A DNA stretch of 64,000 nt from Xanthomonas phaseoli pv. phaseoli (GCA_022749655.1 CP094243.1:3782001-3846000); one strand, 5' to 3'. Counted from the first letter of the stretch, positions 36,137-47,018 are shown. A program made the numbers and translations. Notes: generated by a model from the letters alone, not told the origin.

Positions 36137-37015
36137 ATGGAAATCACTGCTTCCCTGGTCAAGGAACTGCGCGAGCGCACCGGCGCCGGCATGATGGAGT
36201 GCAAGAAGGCACTCGTCGAAAACGCAGGCGACATCGACGCCGCGGCCGAGTGGCTGCGCAAGTCGGGCCTGGCCAAGGCCGACAAGAAGGCTGACCGCGT
36301 TGCCGCCGAAGGCCGCATCGCCACCGCCCAGGCCGGCGGCAAGGCCGTACTGGTCGAAGTCAACTCCGAGACCGACTTCGTCGCCAAGGACGAGAACTTC
36401 CTGGCCTTCACCGAAGTCGTGGCCAATGCTGCCCTGAACTCGGATGCAGCCGATGCCGAAGCGCTCAAGAGCGTCAAGCTCGACAGCGGCGAGACCATCG
36501 AAGAGCGTCGCGCTGCGGTCATCGCCAAGGTCGGCGAGAACCTGCAGGTGCGTCGCCTGGTCCGTATCGACAGCGCCAACAACGTCGCCGCCTACGTGCA
36601 CGGCGGCCGTATCGGCGTGCTGGTCGAGCTGAAGGGTGGCGACATCGAGCTGGCGCGCGGCATCGCCATGCACATCGCCGCCATGAACCCGCCGCACGTG
36701 AAAGCTTCCGACGTGCCGGCCGACTTCATCGCCAAGGAAAAGGAAATCGAGCTGGCCAAGATGTCCGAAAAGGACAAGGCCAAGCCGGCCGACATCCTGG
36801 AAAAGATCATCAGCGGCAAGATCAGCAAGATCGTCAACGAGGTCACGCTGTACGGCCAGCCGTACGTGCTCAACACCGACCAGACCGTCGAGCAGGCAGT
36901 CAAGGCCGCCGGCGCCGACGTGATCGGCTTCCAGCGCCTGGCTGTTGGCGAAGGCATCGAGAAGGTGGTGGAAGACTACGCCGCCGAAGTGATGAAGCAG
37001 GCCGGCCTGGCCTGA
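36137..37015 (+). CDS. tsf: Elongation factor Ts
   Basis: EF-Ts recycles EF-Tu. The protein has 292 residues and an intact frame. It has the N-terminal UBA-like module ([20 protein letters not shown], then ECKKALVEN), the [10 protein letters not shown] motif that contacts EF-Tu, and the core and C-terminal modules ([10 protein letters not shown] region, [16 protein letters not shown]). It is co-transcribed with rpsB and ends in a strong terminator. GAGGT precedes the ATG. Confidence 0.98.
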   Translation: MEITASLVKELRERTGAGMMECKKALVENAGDIDAAAEWLRKSGLAKADKKADRVAAEGRIATAQAGGKAVLVEVNSETDFVAKDENFLAFTEVVANAALNSDAADAEALKSVKLDSGETIEERRAAVIAKVGENLQVRRLVRIDSANNVAAYVHGGRIGVLVELKGGDIELARGIAMHIAAMNPPHVKASDVPADFIAKEKEIELAKMSEKDKAKPADILEKIISGKISKIVNEVTLYGQPYVLNTDQTVEQAVKAAGADVIGFQRLAVGEGIEKVVEDYAAEVMKQAGLA

Positions 37016-37034
37016 TCTTCCCGCTCGGGAAAAA

Positions 37035-37058
37035 GCCGCGGCATGCCGCGGCTTTTTT
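37035..37058 (+). terminator. Terminator of rpsB-tsf
   Basis: GCCGCGGCATGCCGCGGC followed by six T, 20 bases after the tsf stop. A clear rho-independent terminator. Confidence 0.92.
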
Positions 37059-37287
37059 GCCTATCGGTCGCGCATCCGCACACGGGCGCGAACCTGAAGC
37101 GGACGCATCCGGCACCGCGGCAAACGGCCTCAACTCTACAGATGTCATCGGCATTGCCGTTACCTGAAGGTGCCGACCAGGCTTTGGCGTTCATCACGCA
37201 TGTTTTGTGGCGCGGCGATGGCCGAGCATGGCGCGCCCCACTCAACGACCGCAGCTGTATGCTTGTGGCCACTGTTGGCGATGACTC

Positions 37288-38811
37288 ATGCAACCAGATC
37301 TCCAGGCCGCCCTGCACTACTGCCGCAACCTGCCCTCGCCGCCCGGGGTTGCGCTGCGCATCATCGAACTTGCGCAGGATCCGGACGTGGACATGACCAC
37401 CACGGCCAAGGTCATCGGCATGGACATGGCATTGAGCGCACGCATGCTGCGGGTGGCCAATTCGCCGCTCTACGCCAGTCGCCGCCGCATCGACAATCTC
37501 GGCCAGGCGCTGACCATGCTCGGCCTCAACGCGACCTTGAGCCTGGCATTGGGCTTTTCGATGGTGCACGGCGTGCGCAGCACCTTCATCGCCCACCCCT
37601 TGCATGAACGCATCTGGCGCCGCGCCGGCCTATGCGCGCTGGCCAGTCGCATCCTCGGCCAGGCCTACGGCATCCGCAAACCCGAAGAATTGATGCTGGC
37701 TGGCCTGCTGCAGGACATCGGCAAGCTGGCCCTGTTGCAAGGCGCGCCCGATCTCTACGGGCCGCTGCTGGAACAGGCCGCCGACAACACCGCGCTGCTG
37801 AATGCCGAACGCGAACAGCTGGGCGCCACGCATGCCGAAGTCGGCGCCTGGCTGGCGCATCAGTGGCAACTGCCGCCGTATCTGCAGAATGCGATTGCGC
37901 AGAGCGAAGAAGAACCGGCCGGCCTGGAACCGTTCATGGCCTGCGTGGCGCTGTCCGGGCGCCTGGCCGATATCTGGCTTTCGGCCAGTGCTGTCGCCGC
38001 AACCGAACATGCGCAGCAACAGGCCCAGGACGTGCTGGAGCTCGATGCCGAACGCTTCGAGAAGGTGATCGAACGCATCGCCGAATCGCTGCCGGAACTG
38101 GAGGCGCTGTTCGACATCCGCGTGCCGCAGCCCGAGCACATCCAGATGATCTTCGAGCAGGCGCGTGAACTGGCGATGCTGCGTAGCCTGCGCGAATTGC
38201 AGGACGTGGCCGAAGCGCGCCGGCATGCCGACGAATCGGAAAACCGCATGCGTCACCTGGCCGAACAGGCCAGCCGCGATGCGCTGACCGGCGTGTTCAA
38301 CCGGCATCAGCTCGGTACTGCGCTGACGCATGAGTTCGAACTGGCCTCGCGCCAGGGCTGGCCGCTGTCGATCGCCTTCATCGACCTGGACGACTTCAAG
38401 CGCGTCAACGATGCGCACGGGCATCTGGTCGGCGATGAAGTGTTGCGTAATTTCGCGCAAACGCTGCAACGCATGGTGCGCACCAGCGACCTGGTGGCGC
38501 GCTACGGCGGCGAAGAATTCCTGGTGATCCTGCCCAATACACCCGCCGATGCGGCGTTGATGGTGATCGAGCGCATCCTGGCCGAAACCGCACGCACGCC
38601 GATGGCGCAACTGCAGGGCGGCCCACTGCATATCACGTTCTCTGCAGGTCTTGCCACGCACGGCGGTGCCGAGCGCCAGTTCGACAGCATCGACCATTTG
38701 TTGCAGGCCGCCGACAGCACGCTGTATCGCTCCAAGCATCGCGGCCGCAACCGCGTCACCGCATACGATGCGACCGATGTACCAACGCCGCCGAACCCGC
38801 GCGCGCACTGA
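37288..38811 (+). CDS. HDOD-GGDEF signalling protein (putative diguanylate cyclase)
   Basis: The 507-residue protein has an N-terminal HDOD domain (residues about 10-220; LPSPPGVALRIIELAQDPDV, MLAGLLQDIGKLALLQGAP), a helical linker (about 280-325), then a GGDEF domain with signature RYGGEEFLVI at about 408. An inhibitory-site motif RTSD lies five residues before it (RTSDLVARYGGEEF). FIDLDDFKRVNDAHGH supplies the metal-binding Asp. An active c-di-GMP synthase with product feedback is likely. It stands alone between tsf and pyrH, unlike in enterobacteria. The HDOD part is probably a regulatory input. The ATG at 37288 is the first in frame. Confidence 0.92.
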   Translation: MQPDLQAALHYCRNLPSPPGVALRIIELAQDPDVDMTTTAKVIGMDMALSARMLRVANSPLYASRRRIDNLGQALTMLGLNATLSLALGFSMVHGVRSTFIAHPLHERIWRRAGLCALASRILGQAYGIRKPEELMLAGLLQDIGKLALLQGAPDLYGPLLEQAADNTALLNAEREQLGATHAEVGAWLAHQWQLPPYLQNAIAQSEEEPAGLEPFMACVALSGRLADIWLSASAVAATEHAQQQAQDVLELDAERFEKVIERIAESLPELEALFDIRVPQPEHIQMIFEQARELAMLRSLRELQDVAEARRHADESENRMRHLAEQASRDALTGVFNRHQLGTALTHEFELASRQGWPLSIAFIDLDDFKRVNDAHGHLVGDEVLRNFAQTLQRMVRTSDLVARYGGEEFLVILPNTPADAALMVIERILAETARTPMAQLQGGPLHITFSAGLATHGGAERQFDSIDHLLQAADSTLYRSKHRGRNRVTAYDATDVPTPPNPRAH

Positions 38812-38916
38812 GCAACCGGTCACGCCACTGCCGACAAAGGAATTTTTACCACGTCAGGTGACAGGCTTCCGCTAGAATTGTCGGCGTTTGCCGATCCCCC
38901 ACCCCCGAGGTTTCCC

Positions 38917-39638
38917 ATGTCCGAACTTTCCTATCGCCGCATTCTTCTCAAACTTTCCGGGAGGCGCTGATGGGGGACGGGGATTACGGCATCGATCCCA
39001 AGGTCATCAATCGTCTGGCGCATGAAGTGATCGAAGCCCAGCAGGCCGGCGCGCAGGTGGCCCTGGTCATCGGCGGCGGCAACATCTTCCGCGGCGCCGG
39101 CCTGGCCGCCAGCGGCATGGACCGCGTCACCGGCGATCACATGGGCATGCTGGCCACGGTGATCAACGCGCTGGCCATGCAGGATGCGCTGGAAAAGCTT
39201 GGCGCCAAGGTGCGCGTGATGAGCGCGATCAAGATCAACGATGTCTGCGAAGACTTCATCCGTCGCCGCGCGATCCGTCACCTGGAAAAGGGCCGCATCG
39301 CGATCTTCGCCGCCGGCACCGGCAACCCGTTCTTCACCACCGACTCGGGCGCGGCGCTGCGCGCGATCGAGATCGGTGCCGACCTGCTGCTCAAGGCAAC
39401 CAAGGTCGACGGCGTGTACGACAAGGACCCGAAGAAGCACACCGATGCGGTGCGCTACGACAGCCTGACCTACGACCAGGTGATTCTGCAGGGCCTGGAA
39501 GTGATGGACACCGCCGCATTCGCGCTGGCGCGCGACAGCGACCTGCCGCTGCGCATCTTCGGCATGAGCGAACCGGGCGTGCTGCTGCGCATCCTGCATG
39601 GCGAGCAGATCGGCACGTTGGTGCAGGGCCGTAGCTGA
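38917..39638 (+). CDS. pyrH: UMP kinase
   Basis: PyrH makes UDP from UMP. It starts [18 protein letters not shown] once repaired. [40 protein letters not shown] and [16 protein letters not shown] are typical. The frame breaks at about 38963: TCCGGGAGGCG needs a fourth G. Without repair translation would stop at 38970. Repaired length is 240 residues, exactly normal. The gene is essential, so a read error is almost certain. It is followed by frr after a heptamer repeat. Confidence 0.95.
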
Positions 39639-39641
39639 GGC

Positions 39642-39683
39642 GGGAATCGGGAATCGGGAATCGGGAATCGGGATTGGGAATCG
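39642..39683 (+). repeat. GGGAATC heptamer array, quadruplex-type
   Basis: Six G-tracts in the form GGGAATCGGGAATCGGGAAT, continuing to GGGATTGGGAATCG, start 4 bases after the pyrH stop. This is the cleanest quadruplex pattern in the window. A C-rich partner arm is only weakly recognisable downstream (about 39712-39732). Confidence 0.85.
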
Positions 39684-39845
39684 CAAGGCGCAGTCCGCGA
39701 GCTGTGCGGCGATCTCCAACCCGCGGACTCGGCACCTAAAAAGGGGCGGCAAGTGAACCGGCTGCGCGGGTGCTGACGGCCCGCGAGTCGTGAAACCTCA
39801 GTCCCGGCTATAATCTCCGGATTCAGCTCCACACGGATTCCGGCG

Positions 39846-40403
39846 ATGCTCACCCAGATCAAACAAGACGCGCAGACGCGCATGACCAAGAGCATCGATG
39901 CTCTGCGCCATTCCCTCACCACCATCCGTACCGGCCGTGCCTCGCCGGCGCTGCTGGACGGCATCAAGGTCAAGGCCTACGGCGCCGACACGCCCCTGAA
40001 TCAGGTTGCCAGCATCAGCGTGTCCGAAGGCCGCTCGCTGGTCATCAGCCTGTTCGACAAGGGCATGATCAAGGACGTGGAAAAAGCCATTTATGCCTCG
40101 GATCTGGGCCTGACTCCGACCGTGGTCGGCACCGTGATCCGCCTGAACCTGCCGCCGCTGACCGAGGAGCGCCGCAAGGAGCTCAGCAAGTCCGTGCATG
40201 GCGAGGGCGAAGACAGCAAGGTGGCGATCCGCAACATCCGCCGCGATGCCAACCAGCAAGTCAAGGATCTGCTCAAGGACAAGGCCGTCACCGAAGACGA
40301 GGCCCGCAGCGCCGAAGACGACATCCAGAAACTGACCGACAAGGCCATCAAGGACGTGGATGAGGTCGTCAAGGGCAAGGAACAGGAATTGATGACGGTC
40401 TGA
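39846..40403 (+). CDS. frr: Ribosome recycling factor
   Basis: RRF splits post-termination ribosomes together with EF-G. The 185-residue intact protein starts [20 protein letters not shown] and shows [40 protein letters not shown] and [19 protein letters not shown]. It is followed closely by uppS, in the conserved pyrH-frr-uppS-cdsA order. Confidence 0.98.
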   Translation: MLTQIKQDAQTRMTKSIDALRHSLTTIRTGRASPALLDGIKVKAYGADTPLNQVASISVSEGRSLVISLFDKGMIKDVEKAIYASDLGLTPTVVGTVIRLNLPPLTEERRKELSKSVHGEGEDSKVAIRNIRRDANQQVKDLLKDKAVTEDEARSAEDDIQKLTDKAIKDVDEVVKGKEQELMTV

Positions 40404-40405
40404 TC

Positions 40406-41179
40406 GTGGCATCGCCTGCCATGCATCCCGTCTCCTCTGCTGCTGTGCCGCGCCACATTGCCATCATCATGGATGGCAATGGGCGTTGGGCGCAGCGTCG
40501 GCGGCGTCCGCGCGTCATCGGCCACCGTGCCGGCGCGCGCGCGGTCAATCGCACGATCGATTTCTGCCTTGAAAAAGGCGTGTCGGCGCTGACCCTGTTC
40601 GCGTTTTCCAGTGAAAACTGGGGCCGTCCGCAGGATGAGGTCGATGCGTTGATGAAGCTGTTCCTGCATGCGCTCGACCGCGAAGTCGAAGAATTGCAGC
40701 GACGTGGCGTGCAGGTGCGCTTCATCGGCGACCGCAGCCGCTTTGCCGCACCATTGCGCGACCGCATGGCCGGCGCCGAGCGCAGCACCGCAGCGAACTC
40801 GCGGCTGGTGCTGAGCATCGCCGCCAGCTACGGCGGCCGCCAGGACATCGCCGCGGCGGCCCGCGCGTTGGCCGAAGACGTGGCTGCCGGCCGCCTGCAG
40901 CCAGAGCAGATCGACGAAGCACTGCTGTCCAGCCGGGTCGCCCTGGCCGACCTGCCCGCGCCGGATCTGTTCATCCGCACCGGTGGCGACACCCGCATCA
41001 GTAATTTCCTGTTGTGGCAGCTGGCTTACACCGAGCTGTGGTTCACCGAAACCCTGTGGCCGGAGTTCGATGCCGGCGTGCTGCAGCAAGCGCTGGACGA
41101 CTATGCCGGGCGTGAACGCCGCTTCGGCCTGACCAGCGCACAGATCGCCGACAAGGCGACGGAGAGCTCCTCCGCATGA
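40406..41179 (+). CDS. uppS: Undecaprenyl diphosphate synthase
   Basis: UppS makes the C55 lipid carrier for cell-wall and LPS synthesis. Motifs are HIAIIMDGNGRWAQRR (catalytic Asp), TLFAFSSENWGRP and the C-terminal RTGGDTRISNFLLWQLAYTE. Either GTG at 40406 (2 bases after frr) or ATG at 40421 may be the start; the core begins only after both. It overlaps cdsA by 4 bases, so the two are translationally coupled. Confidence 0.96.
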   Translation: MASPAMHPVSSAAVPRHIAIIMDGNGRWAQRRRRPRVIGHRAGARAVNRTIDFCLEKGVSALTLFAFSSENWGRPQDEVDALMKLFLHALDREVEELQRRGVQVRFIGDRSRFAAPLRDRMAGAERSTAANSRLVLSIAASYGGRQDIAAAARALAEDVAAGRLQPEQIDEALLSSRVALADLPAPDLFIRTGGDTRISNFLLWQLAYTELWFTETLWPEFDAGVLQQALDDYAGRERRFGLTSAQIADKATESSSA

Positions 41180-42003
41180 CCAAGACCCGCGTGATTGCCG
41201 CGCTGATCATGGCGCCGCTCGCGATTTGCGCGATCGTGCTGCTGCCCACTCAATGGCTGGCAGCGCTGGCGGCGGTCCTGTTCCTGACCGGTCTGTGGGA
41301 GTGGCTCAAACTCTCCGGCATCGACGACAGCCTGCCGCGCACCGTGCTGCTGATGCTCAATCTGCTGCTGATGGTGCTGATGGTGTGGGCCTCGGCCGGC
41401 TCGATGGTGCTGTTCCAGATTGCGTCGCTGGTCGGCGTGGCGTGGTGGCTGTTGGCGCTGCTATGGCTGCGCTTTTTCACCTTCGGCGCCGATCACGGCA
41501 ACGGCCAGGCGCGCGCACTCAAGCTGGCCGCCGGCACCCTGGCGGTGCTGCCGGCATGGGCGGCGCTGGTGCTGCTGCATGCCAGCCCGGACAAGGGCAA
41601 CCTATGGTTGCTGACCGCGCTGACCATTGTGTGGGCGGCCGACTCCGGTGCGTATTTCGCCGGCCGCGCGTTCGGCAAGCACAAGCTGGCGCCGCGGGTC
41701 AGTCCCAACAAGACCATCGAAGGGTTGCTCGGAGGCCTGCTCGCCGGGATTGCGGTTGCCTGCGCGTTCGGCTGGCTGGCCGGGCTGACCCTGGCGCATG
41801 TGCCGCAGCTGGTGCTGGTCTCCGCGCTGGCGGTACTGGCATCGGTGCTGGGCGACCTGTTCGAAAGCCTGCTCAAGCGCCACGCCGGCGCCAAGGACTC
41901 GGGCACGCTAATTCCTGGCCATGGCGGCGTGCTGGACCGCATCGATGGCGTGCTCGCTGCCCTGCCGGTGTTCGCACTCGGCAAGGAAATTCTCGGATTC
42001 TAA
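41176..42003 (+). CDS. cdsA: Phosphatidate cytidylyltransferase
   Basis: CdsA makes CDP-diacylglycerol at the inner membrane. The 275-residue protein has about eight hydrophobic segments. The family signature is at the end ([38 protein letters not shown] and [18 protein letters not shown]). It overlaps uppS by ATGA and precedes dxr by 2 bases. Confidence 0.97.
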   Translation: MTKTRVIAALIMAPLAICAIVLLPTQWLAALAAVLFLTGLWEWLKLSGIDDSLPRTVLLMLNLLLMVLMVWASAGSMVLFQIASLVGVAWWLLALLWLRFFTFGADHGNGQARALKLAAGTLAVLPAWAALVLLHASPDKGNLWLLTALTIVWAADSGAYFAGRAFGKHKLAPRVSPNKTIEGLLGGLLAGIAVACAFGWLAGLTLAHVPQLVLVSALAVLASVLGDLFESLLKRHAGAKDSGTLIPGHGGVLDRIDGVLAALPVFALGKEILGF

Positions 42004-42005
42004 GC

Positions 42006-43195
42006 ATGGCTGGCTCTTCCCCCGTCAGGTTGCCGTGTTCGGCGCCACCGGCTCGATCGGCGCATCGGCACTGGACGTGATCGCGCGCCATCCCGAGCGG
42101 CTGCGCGCCAGCGTGCTGTCGGCCGGCAGCAAGGTCGACGAGCTGCTGGCGCTCTGCGCAACCCACCGGCCTGCGCATGCGGTGATTGCCGAGACGACGC
42201 TGTACCCGGCACTGCGCGATGGCCTGCGCGCACTGGGCCTGGCGACCCAGGCGCATGCCGGCGCCGAGGCGCTGGACGCACTGGCGAGCAGCGATGCGTG
42301 CGACACCGTGGTGGCGGCGATCGTGGGTGCGGCCGGGCTGCCGTCTACGCTGGCGGCAGCGCGCGCCGGCAAGCGCCTGTTGCTGGCCAACAAGGAATCC
42401 CTGGTGCTGGCCGGCGAGCTGCTGACCCGCACCGCAGCCGCCGCCGGGGCTGAAATCATCCCGATCGACAGCGAGCACAGCGCCATCTTCCAGTGCCTGC
42501 GCTCCTGCGACGCCAGTCGTGGCGTGCGCCGCGTGGTGCTGACCGCCTCGGGCGGTCCGTTCCGTGGCTGGGACCGTGGGGCGCTGACGGCGGTAACGCC
42601 AGCGCAGGCCGTCGCTCACCCGAAATGGTCGATGGGACCGAAGATCTCGGTGGATTCGGCGACCCTGATGAACAAGGGCCTGGAAGTCATCGAGGCGCAT
42701 CACTTGTTCGGACTGCCGGGCGAGCAGATCGATGTGCTGGTGCATCCGCAGAGCCTGGTGCATTCGCTGGTGGAATTCGTCGACGGCTCTACCCTTGCCC
42801 AGCTTGGCCTGCCGGACATGCGTACCACCCTGGCGGTGGGCTTGGCGTGGCCGGAGCGGGTCGACTCCGGTGTCGCCGGACTTGACCTGCTGACCCAGGG
42901 CCGGCTGGATTTCGAGGCCCCCGACACCGCCGCATTCCCGTGTCTGCGTCTGGCCTGGGACGCATTACGGGCCGGCGGCACCACCCCGGCGATCCTGAAC
43001 GCGGCCAATGAAGTGGCTGTTTCAGCCTTTCTTCAGGGCCAGGTGGGTTTCCTAGCGATCCCTGCGTTGGTCGAACACACACTGACAACGCTCCAGCGGC
43101 ACAATGCCGATTCCCTCGACACCCTGCTTTTTGCCGATGCGCAAGCCCGGCAAATCACTGAACGCGCCCTCGCCCATCACGCCCTTCATGCCTGA
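42006..43195 (+). CDS. dxr: 1-deoxy-D-xylulose 5-phosphate reductoisomerase
   Basis: Dxr is the second enzyme of the MEP isoprenoid pathway. The NADPH site is [19 protein letters not shown]. Substrate motifs are [30 protein letters not shown] and [20 protein letters not shown]. The frame breaks right after the start: ATGGCTGGCTCTTCCCCCGT needs a sixth C to read [16 protein letters not shown]. Repaired length is 396, normal. The gene is essential, so a read error is likely. The C-terminal part is intact. Confidence 0.95.
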
Positions 43196-43221
43196 TCGTT
43201 CCACGCACACGAGCTGCACAC

Positions 43222-44568
43222 ATGGGTGATTTCATCGGTTCGGTCTGGTGGATGATCGTCAGCCTGGGCGTGTTGGTGACCTTTCACGAATTCGGGCATT
43301 TCTGGGTCGCGCGGCGCTGCGGCGTCAAGGTGCTGCGTTTTTCGGTGGGCTTCGGCAAACCGCTGTGGATGCGCCGCGATCGCCACGGCACCGAGTTCGT
43401 GGTCGCCGCGATCCCGCTGGGCGGCTACGTCAAAATGCTCGACGAGCGCGAAGGCGACGTGCATCCGGCCGAGCAGGACCAGGCCTTCAATCGCAAGACC
43501 GTGTGGCAGCGCATCGCGATCGTCGCGGCGGGCCCCATCGCCAACCTGATGCTGTGCATGGCGATGCTGTGGGCGATGTTCGTGGTAGGCAAGCAGGATT
43601 ATTCGGCAACCGTCGGTCGCGCCGATGGCCTGGCCGCCGAAGCCGGACTGACTGCCGGCGAGCGCATCGTACGCATCGACGGCCGCAGCGTGAGCAGCTG
43701 GAGCGATGCCAGCCTGCAGCTCACCACTGCGGCAATGGACAGGCGCGATGTCCGCGTCCTGACCGCCTCCGACACTGCGAGCAGCAGCGAACACACCTTG
43801 CGGCTGTCGCAGTTGCCGGTCGGTTTCGACGAACGCCGCGTGGCCGCACTGGCCGGCATCGGCTGGCAGTTCATGCTGCAGCCACCGGTGATTGCCGAAG
43901 TGGTGAAGGGCTCGGTGGCCGATGGCCTGCTCAAGCCGGGCGACCGCATCGTGGCCATCGATGGCCAGCCGATCCGCTCGGCCGAGGACATCATTCCGCA
44001 GGTGCAGGCGTTGGGCGCCCACGGCGGGCCGGGCATGATCGAGGTGGCGCGCGGCGAAGACCGGCTGGCGCTGGAAATCGCGCCGCGCAAGTCGCCGCAG
44101 GGCCAATGGATGATCGGCGTGCGTCCGGCCGCCGCCCCGGCTCCGGCATACGACAGCCGCCAGCAGTACGGGCTGTTCGCCGCCGTGCCGGCCGCGATCC
44201 GCGAAACCGGCCGGATGACCGCCGATTCGCTGGGCATGATGAAGCGCATGCTGACCGGCCAGGCCTCGGTCAAGAACATCTCCGGCCCGGTCACCATTGC
44301 GCGCGCCGCCAACGCCTCGGCCGAACGCGGGCTCGACTGGTTCCTGTATTTCCTCGGGTTGCTGTCGCTCAGCCTTGCGATCATCAACCTGATGCCCATC
44401 CCGATCTTGGACGGTGGGCATCTGCTGTATTACCTTATCGAGTTGATCAAGGGCAGCCCGATCAGCGAACGGGCCATGATTGCCGGACAATACGTCGGCC
44501 TGGCGGTCCTGGCCGGGTTGATGGGACTGGCGTTCTACAACGACATCCTCGGCCTGGTTCCACGATGA
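43222..44568 (+). CDS. rseP: Site-2 zinc metalloprotease RseP
   Basis: RseP cleaves the anti-sigma factor RseA within the membrane in the sigma-E response. HEFGH at residues 22-26 is the zinc motif in the first membrane segment. Two PDZ domains follow (about 115-290; GLAAEAGLTAGERIVRIDGR and GLLKPGDRIVAIDGQPIRSA). The second zinc motif is NLMPIPILDGGHLLYY in a later segment. The 448-residue protein is intact. Its stop overlaps the ATG at 44565, and bamA follows. Confidence 0.97.
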   Translation: MGDFIGSVWWMIVSLGVLVTFHEFGHFWVARRCGVKVLRFSVGFGKPLWMRRDRHGTEFVVAAIPLGGYVKMLDEREGDVHPAEQDQAFNRKTVWQRIAIVAAGPIANLMLCMAMLWAMFVVGKQDYSATVGRADGLAAEAGLTAGERIVRIDGRSVSSWSDASLQLTTAAMDRRDVRVLTASDTASSSEHTLRLSQLPVGFDERRVAALAGIGWQFMLQPPVIAEVVKGSVADGLLKPGDRIVAIDGQPIRSAEDIIPQVQALGAHGGPGMIEVARGEDRLALEIAPRKSPQGQWMIGVRPAAAPAPAYDSRQQYGLFAAVPAAIRETGRMTADSLGMMKRMLTGQASVKNISGPVTIARAANASAERGLDWFLYFLGLLSLSLAIINLMPIPILDGGHLLYYLIELIKGSPISERAMIAGQYVGLAVLAGLMGLAFYNDILGLVPR

Positions 44569-44651
44569 AGCTGCTCCACTCTTTCCGCCTGTTGTCGTCG
44601 TCATACGCCGGCATCCAGCAACACCCGAATACGACTCCAACCGGATGTGAC

Positions 44652-47018
44652 ATGACGCGTCTTCCCACTCGCCGCCTGCTTGCCCTCGCTCTTGCCGCCG
44701 GCCTCAGCCTGCCGGCCGTTGCTCTGGCCGTCGAGCCGTTCGTTGCCAGCGACATCCGCGTCGACGGCCTGCAGCGCATCGCCTCCGGCACCGTATTCAC
44801 CTATCTGCCGGTGAACCGCGGCGACACCGTGGACGATGCCAAGGTGGCGGACGCGATCCGTGCGCTCTACCGCACCAGCTTCTTCGAGGACGTGCAGCTG
44901 GATCGCCAGGGCAACATCCTGGTGATCACGGTCAAGGAGCGCCCGGCGATCAACAAGCTCACCGTGACCGGCAACAAGGACATCAAGTCCGAGGAACTGC
45001 TCAAGGGCCTGGGCGACATCGGCCTGTCCGAGGGCGGCACCTTCGATCGCCTGAGCCTGGACCGCGTGACCCAGGAACTGACCCGCCAGTACAACAACCG
45101 CGGTAAGTACAACGTGGAAATCACCCCGACGGTGAGCCCGCTGGACCGTAACCGCGTCGACGTGGCCATTGCGATCAAGGAAGGCAAGGCGGCCAAGATC
45201 CGCCACGTCAACCTGATCGGTACGGAAAAGTTCGCCAACGAGGACATCCTGGACAACTGGGAATCCAAGGAGCACAACTGGGCCTCGTGGTACCGCCGCG
45301 ACGACCAGTACTCCAAGGAAAAGATGTCCGGCGACCTGGAAAAGCTCAACTCCTGGTACCTGGACCGCGGCTATGTCGACTTCAGCATCGACTCCACCCA
45401 GGTCTCGATCAGCCCCGAAAAGCGCGACATGTTCATCAGCGCCGGCGTCACCGAGGGCGAGCAGTACAAGATTTCCGAAATCAAGGTGACCGGCGACACC
45501 GTGCTGCCGCAGGCCGACATCGAGCGTCTGGTGATTCCCAAGGCCGGTGACATCTTCTCGCGTGCGTTGCTGGAGTACACCTCCGATGCGATCACCAACA
45601 CGCTGAGCAACGTCGGTTACGCGTTCGCCAAGGTCAACCCCATCCCGACCCCGAACCGCGAAGACCGCACCGTGGCCGTGAACCTGCAGGTGGTGCCCGG
45701 CCCGCGCGTGACCGTGCGCCGCATCCTCTACAAGGGCAACAGCCGCACCTCCGACGAGGTCTTGCGCCGCGAAATGCGCCAGTTCGAAAACACCTGGTAT
45801 TCGCAGGCCGCGATCGACCGTTCCAAGATCCGTCTGCAGCGCCTGGGCTACTTCGAAAGCGTGGACGTGGAAACGCCCGCGGTGCCCGGCAGCAACGACC
45901 AGGTCGACGTGGTCTACAACGTCAAGGAGACCACCTCCGGCAGCTTCGTGTTCGGTCTGGGCTACTCGCAGAGCTTCGGTGTGACCACCTCGGTGCAGTT
46001 GTCGCAGAACAACTTCCTGGGTGGCGGTAACCGCGTGGCAGTGGAGGCTTCGCGCAGCAGCTACCAGCAGCGCTACGCGTTCTCCTACACCAACCCGTTC
46101 TTTACCGACGACGGCGTATCGCTGGGCTACAACCTGTCCTGGCGCGCGCTGGATTACTCGGACTTCAACACCGCGCAGTTCAACAGCAAGAACGGTTCGG
46201 CGCAGGTGGTGTTCGGCGTGCCGATCACCGAAAACGACACCGTCTCGGCAATGGTGGGTATCGACAGCAACCAGATCACGACCTTCGCCGGTACCACGCC
46301 GCAGGCGATCATCGACTACATCAATGCGATCGGCACGCGCACCTTCCATGCATGGCGCACGGAGCTGGGCTGGGCACGCGACACCCGCAACGACTTCTTC
46401 ATGCCGACCCGCGGCATGTACCAGCGTGTGGGCCTGGAAACCACCCTGCCCGGCTCCACGGTCGAGTACTACAAGCTCAACTACCAGATCTCCAACTACT
46501 GGCCGATCATTCCGGCACTGGTGTTGAACACGCGCTTCGAACTGGGCTATGGCGACAGTTACGGGAAGGACAGCACCCGCGTGCTGACCAACCCGGATGG
46601 CAGCACCCGCACGGTCACCGCCACCGGCCTGCCGTTCTACGAGAACTTCTACGCCGGCGGTACCAATTCGGTCCGTGGCTTCGAAGACAACACCCTGGGC
46701 CCGCGTTCGGAAGCGATCAACGGCTATACCCGCGGCCAGCCGCTGGGTGGCTCGTTCAAGACCGTGGGTTCGGTGGAAATGTATTTCCCCAAGCTGTTCG
46801 ACAGCCCGTCAGCGCGCGTTTCGGCATTCGTCGATTTCGGCAACGTGTACAACGGCGTGGACAACTTCAAGGCCAACGAGCTGCGCGCCTCCACCGGTGT
46901 GGCGCTGTTGTGGCGCGCGCCGGTCGGCCCCATTTCGATCAGCTACGCATTCCCGCTGAAGAAGGAAGACAACGACGAGATCGAGCGTCTGCAGTTCACC
47001 TTCGGCGGCCAGTTCTAA
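44652..47018 (+). CDS. bamA: Outer-membrane assembly factor BamA
   Basis: BamA inserts beta-barrel proteins into the outer membrane. The ATG at 44652 gives a clean signal peptide (RLLALALAAGLSLPAVALA|VEP). An in-frame ATG at 44565 overlapping rseP would add 29 residues with no signal features. Five POTRA domains cover about 27-430 (ASDIRVDGLQRIASGTVFTY ... SRTSDEVLRREMRQFENTWY). The barrel follows, with the conserved YAGGTNSVRGFEDNTLGPR loop motif and a terminal Phe (FTFGGQF). The length of 788 is normal. Confidence 0.97.
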   Translation: MTRLPTRRLLALALAAGLSLPAVALAVEPFVASDIRVDGLQRIASGTVFTYLPVNRGDTVDDAKVADAIRALYRTSFFEDVQLDRQGNILVITVKERPAINKLTVTGNKDIKSEELLKGLGDIGLSEGGTFDRLSLDRVTQELTRQYNNRGKYNVEITPTVSPLDRNRVDVAIAIKEGKAAKIRHVNLIGTEKFANEDILDNWESKEHNWASWYRRDDQYSKEKMSGDLEKLNSWYLDRGYVDFSIDSTQVSISPEKRDMFISAGVTEGEQYKISEIKVTGDTVLPQADIERLVIPKAGDIFSRALLEYTSDAITNTLSNVGYAFAKVNPIPTPNREDRTVAVNLQVVPGPRVTVRRILYKGNSRTSDEVLRREMRQFENTWYSQAAIDRSKIRLQRLGYFESVDVETPAVPGSNDQVDVVYNVKETTSGSFVFGLGYSQSFGVTTSVQLSQNNFLGGGNRVAVEASRSSYQQRYAFSYTNPFFTDDGVSLGYNLSWRALDYSDFNTAQFNSKNGSAQVVFGVPITENDTVSAMVGIDSNQITTFAGTTPQAIIDYINAIGTRTFHAWRTELGWARDTRNDFFMPTRGMYQRVGLETTLPGSTVEYYKLNYQISNYWPIIPALVLNTRFELGYGDSYGKDSTRVLTNPDGSTRTVTATGLPFYENFYAGGTNSVRGFEDNTLGPRSEAINGYTRGQPLGGSFKTVGSVEMYFPKLFDSPSARVSAFVDFGNVYNGVDNFKANELRASTGVALLWRAPVGPISISYAFPLKKEDNDEIERLQFTFGGQF

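Noticed and set aside
43186..44640. A 484-residue open frame on the minus strand opposite rseP
   Set aside because: rseP has full domain structure on the plus strand; the reverse frame is a codon-bias shadow.
44601..46349. A 582-residue open frame on the minus strand opposite bamA
   Set aside because: It is the mirror of a strongly coding GC-rich gene, with low-complexity His/Val/Gly/Asp composition and no family motif.
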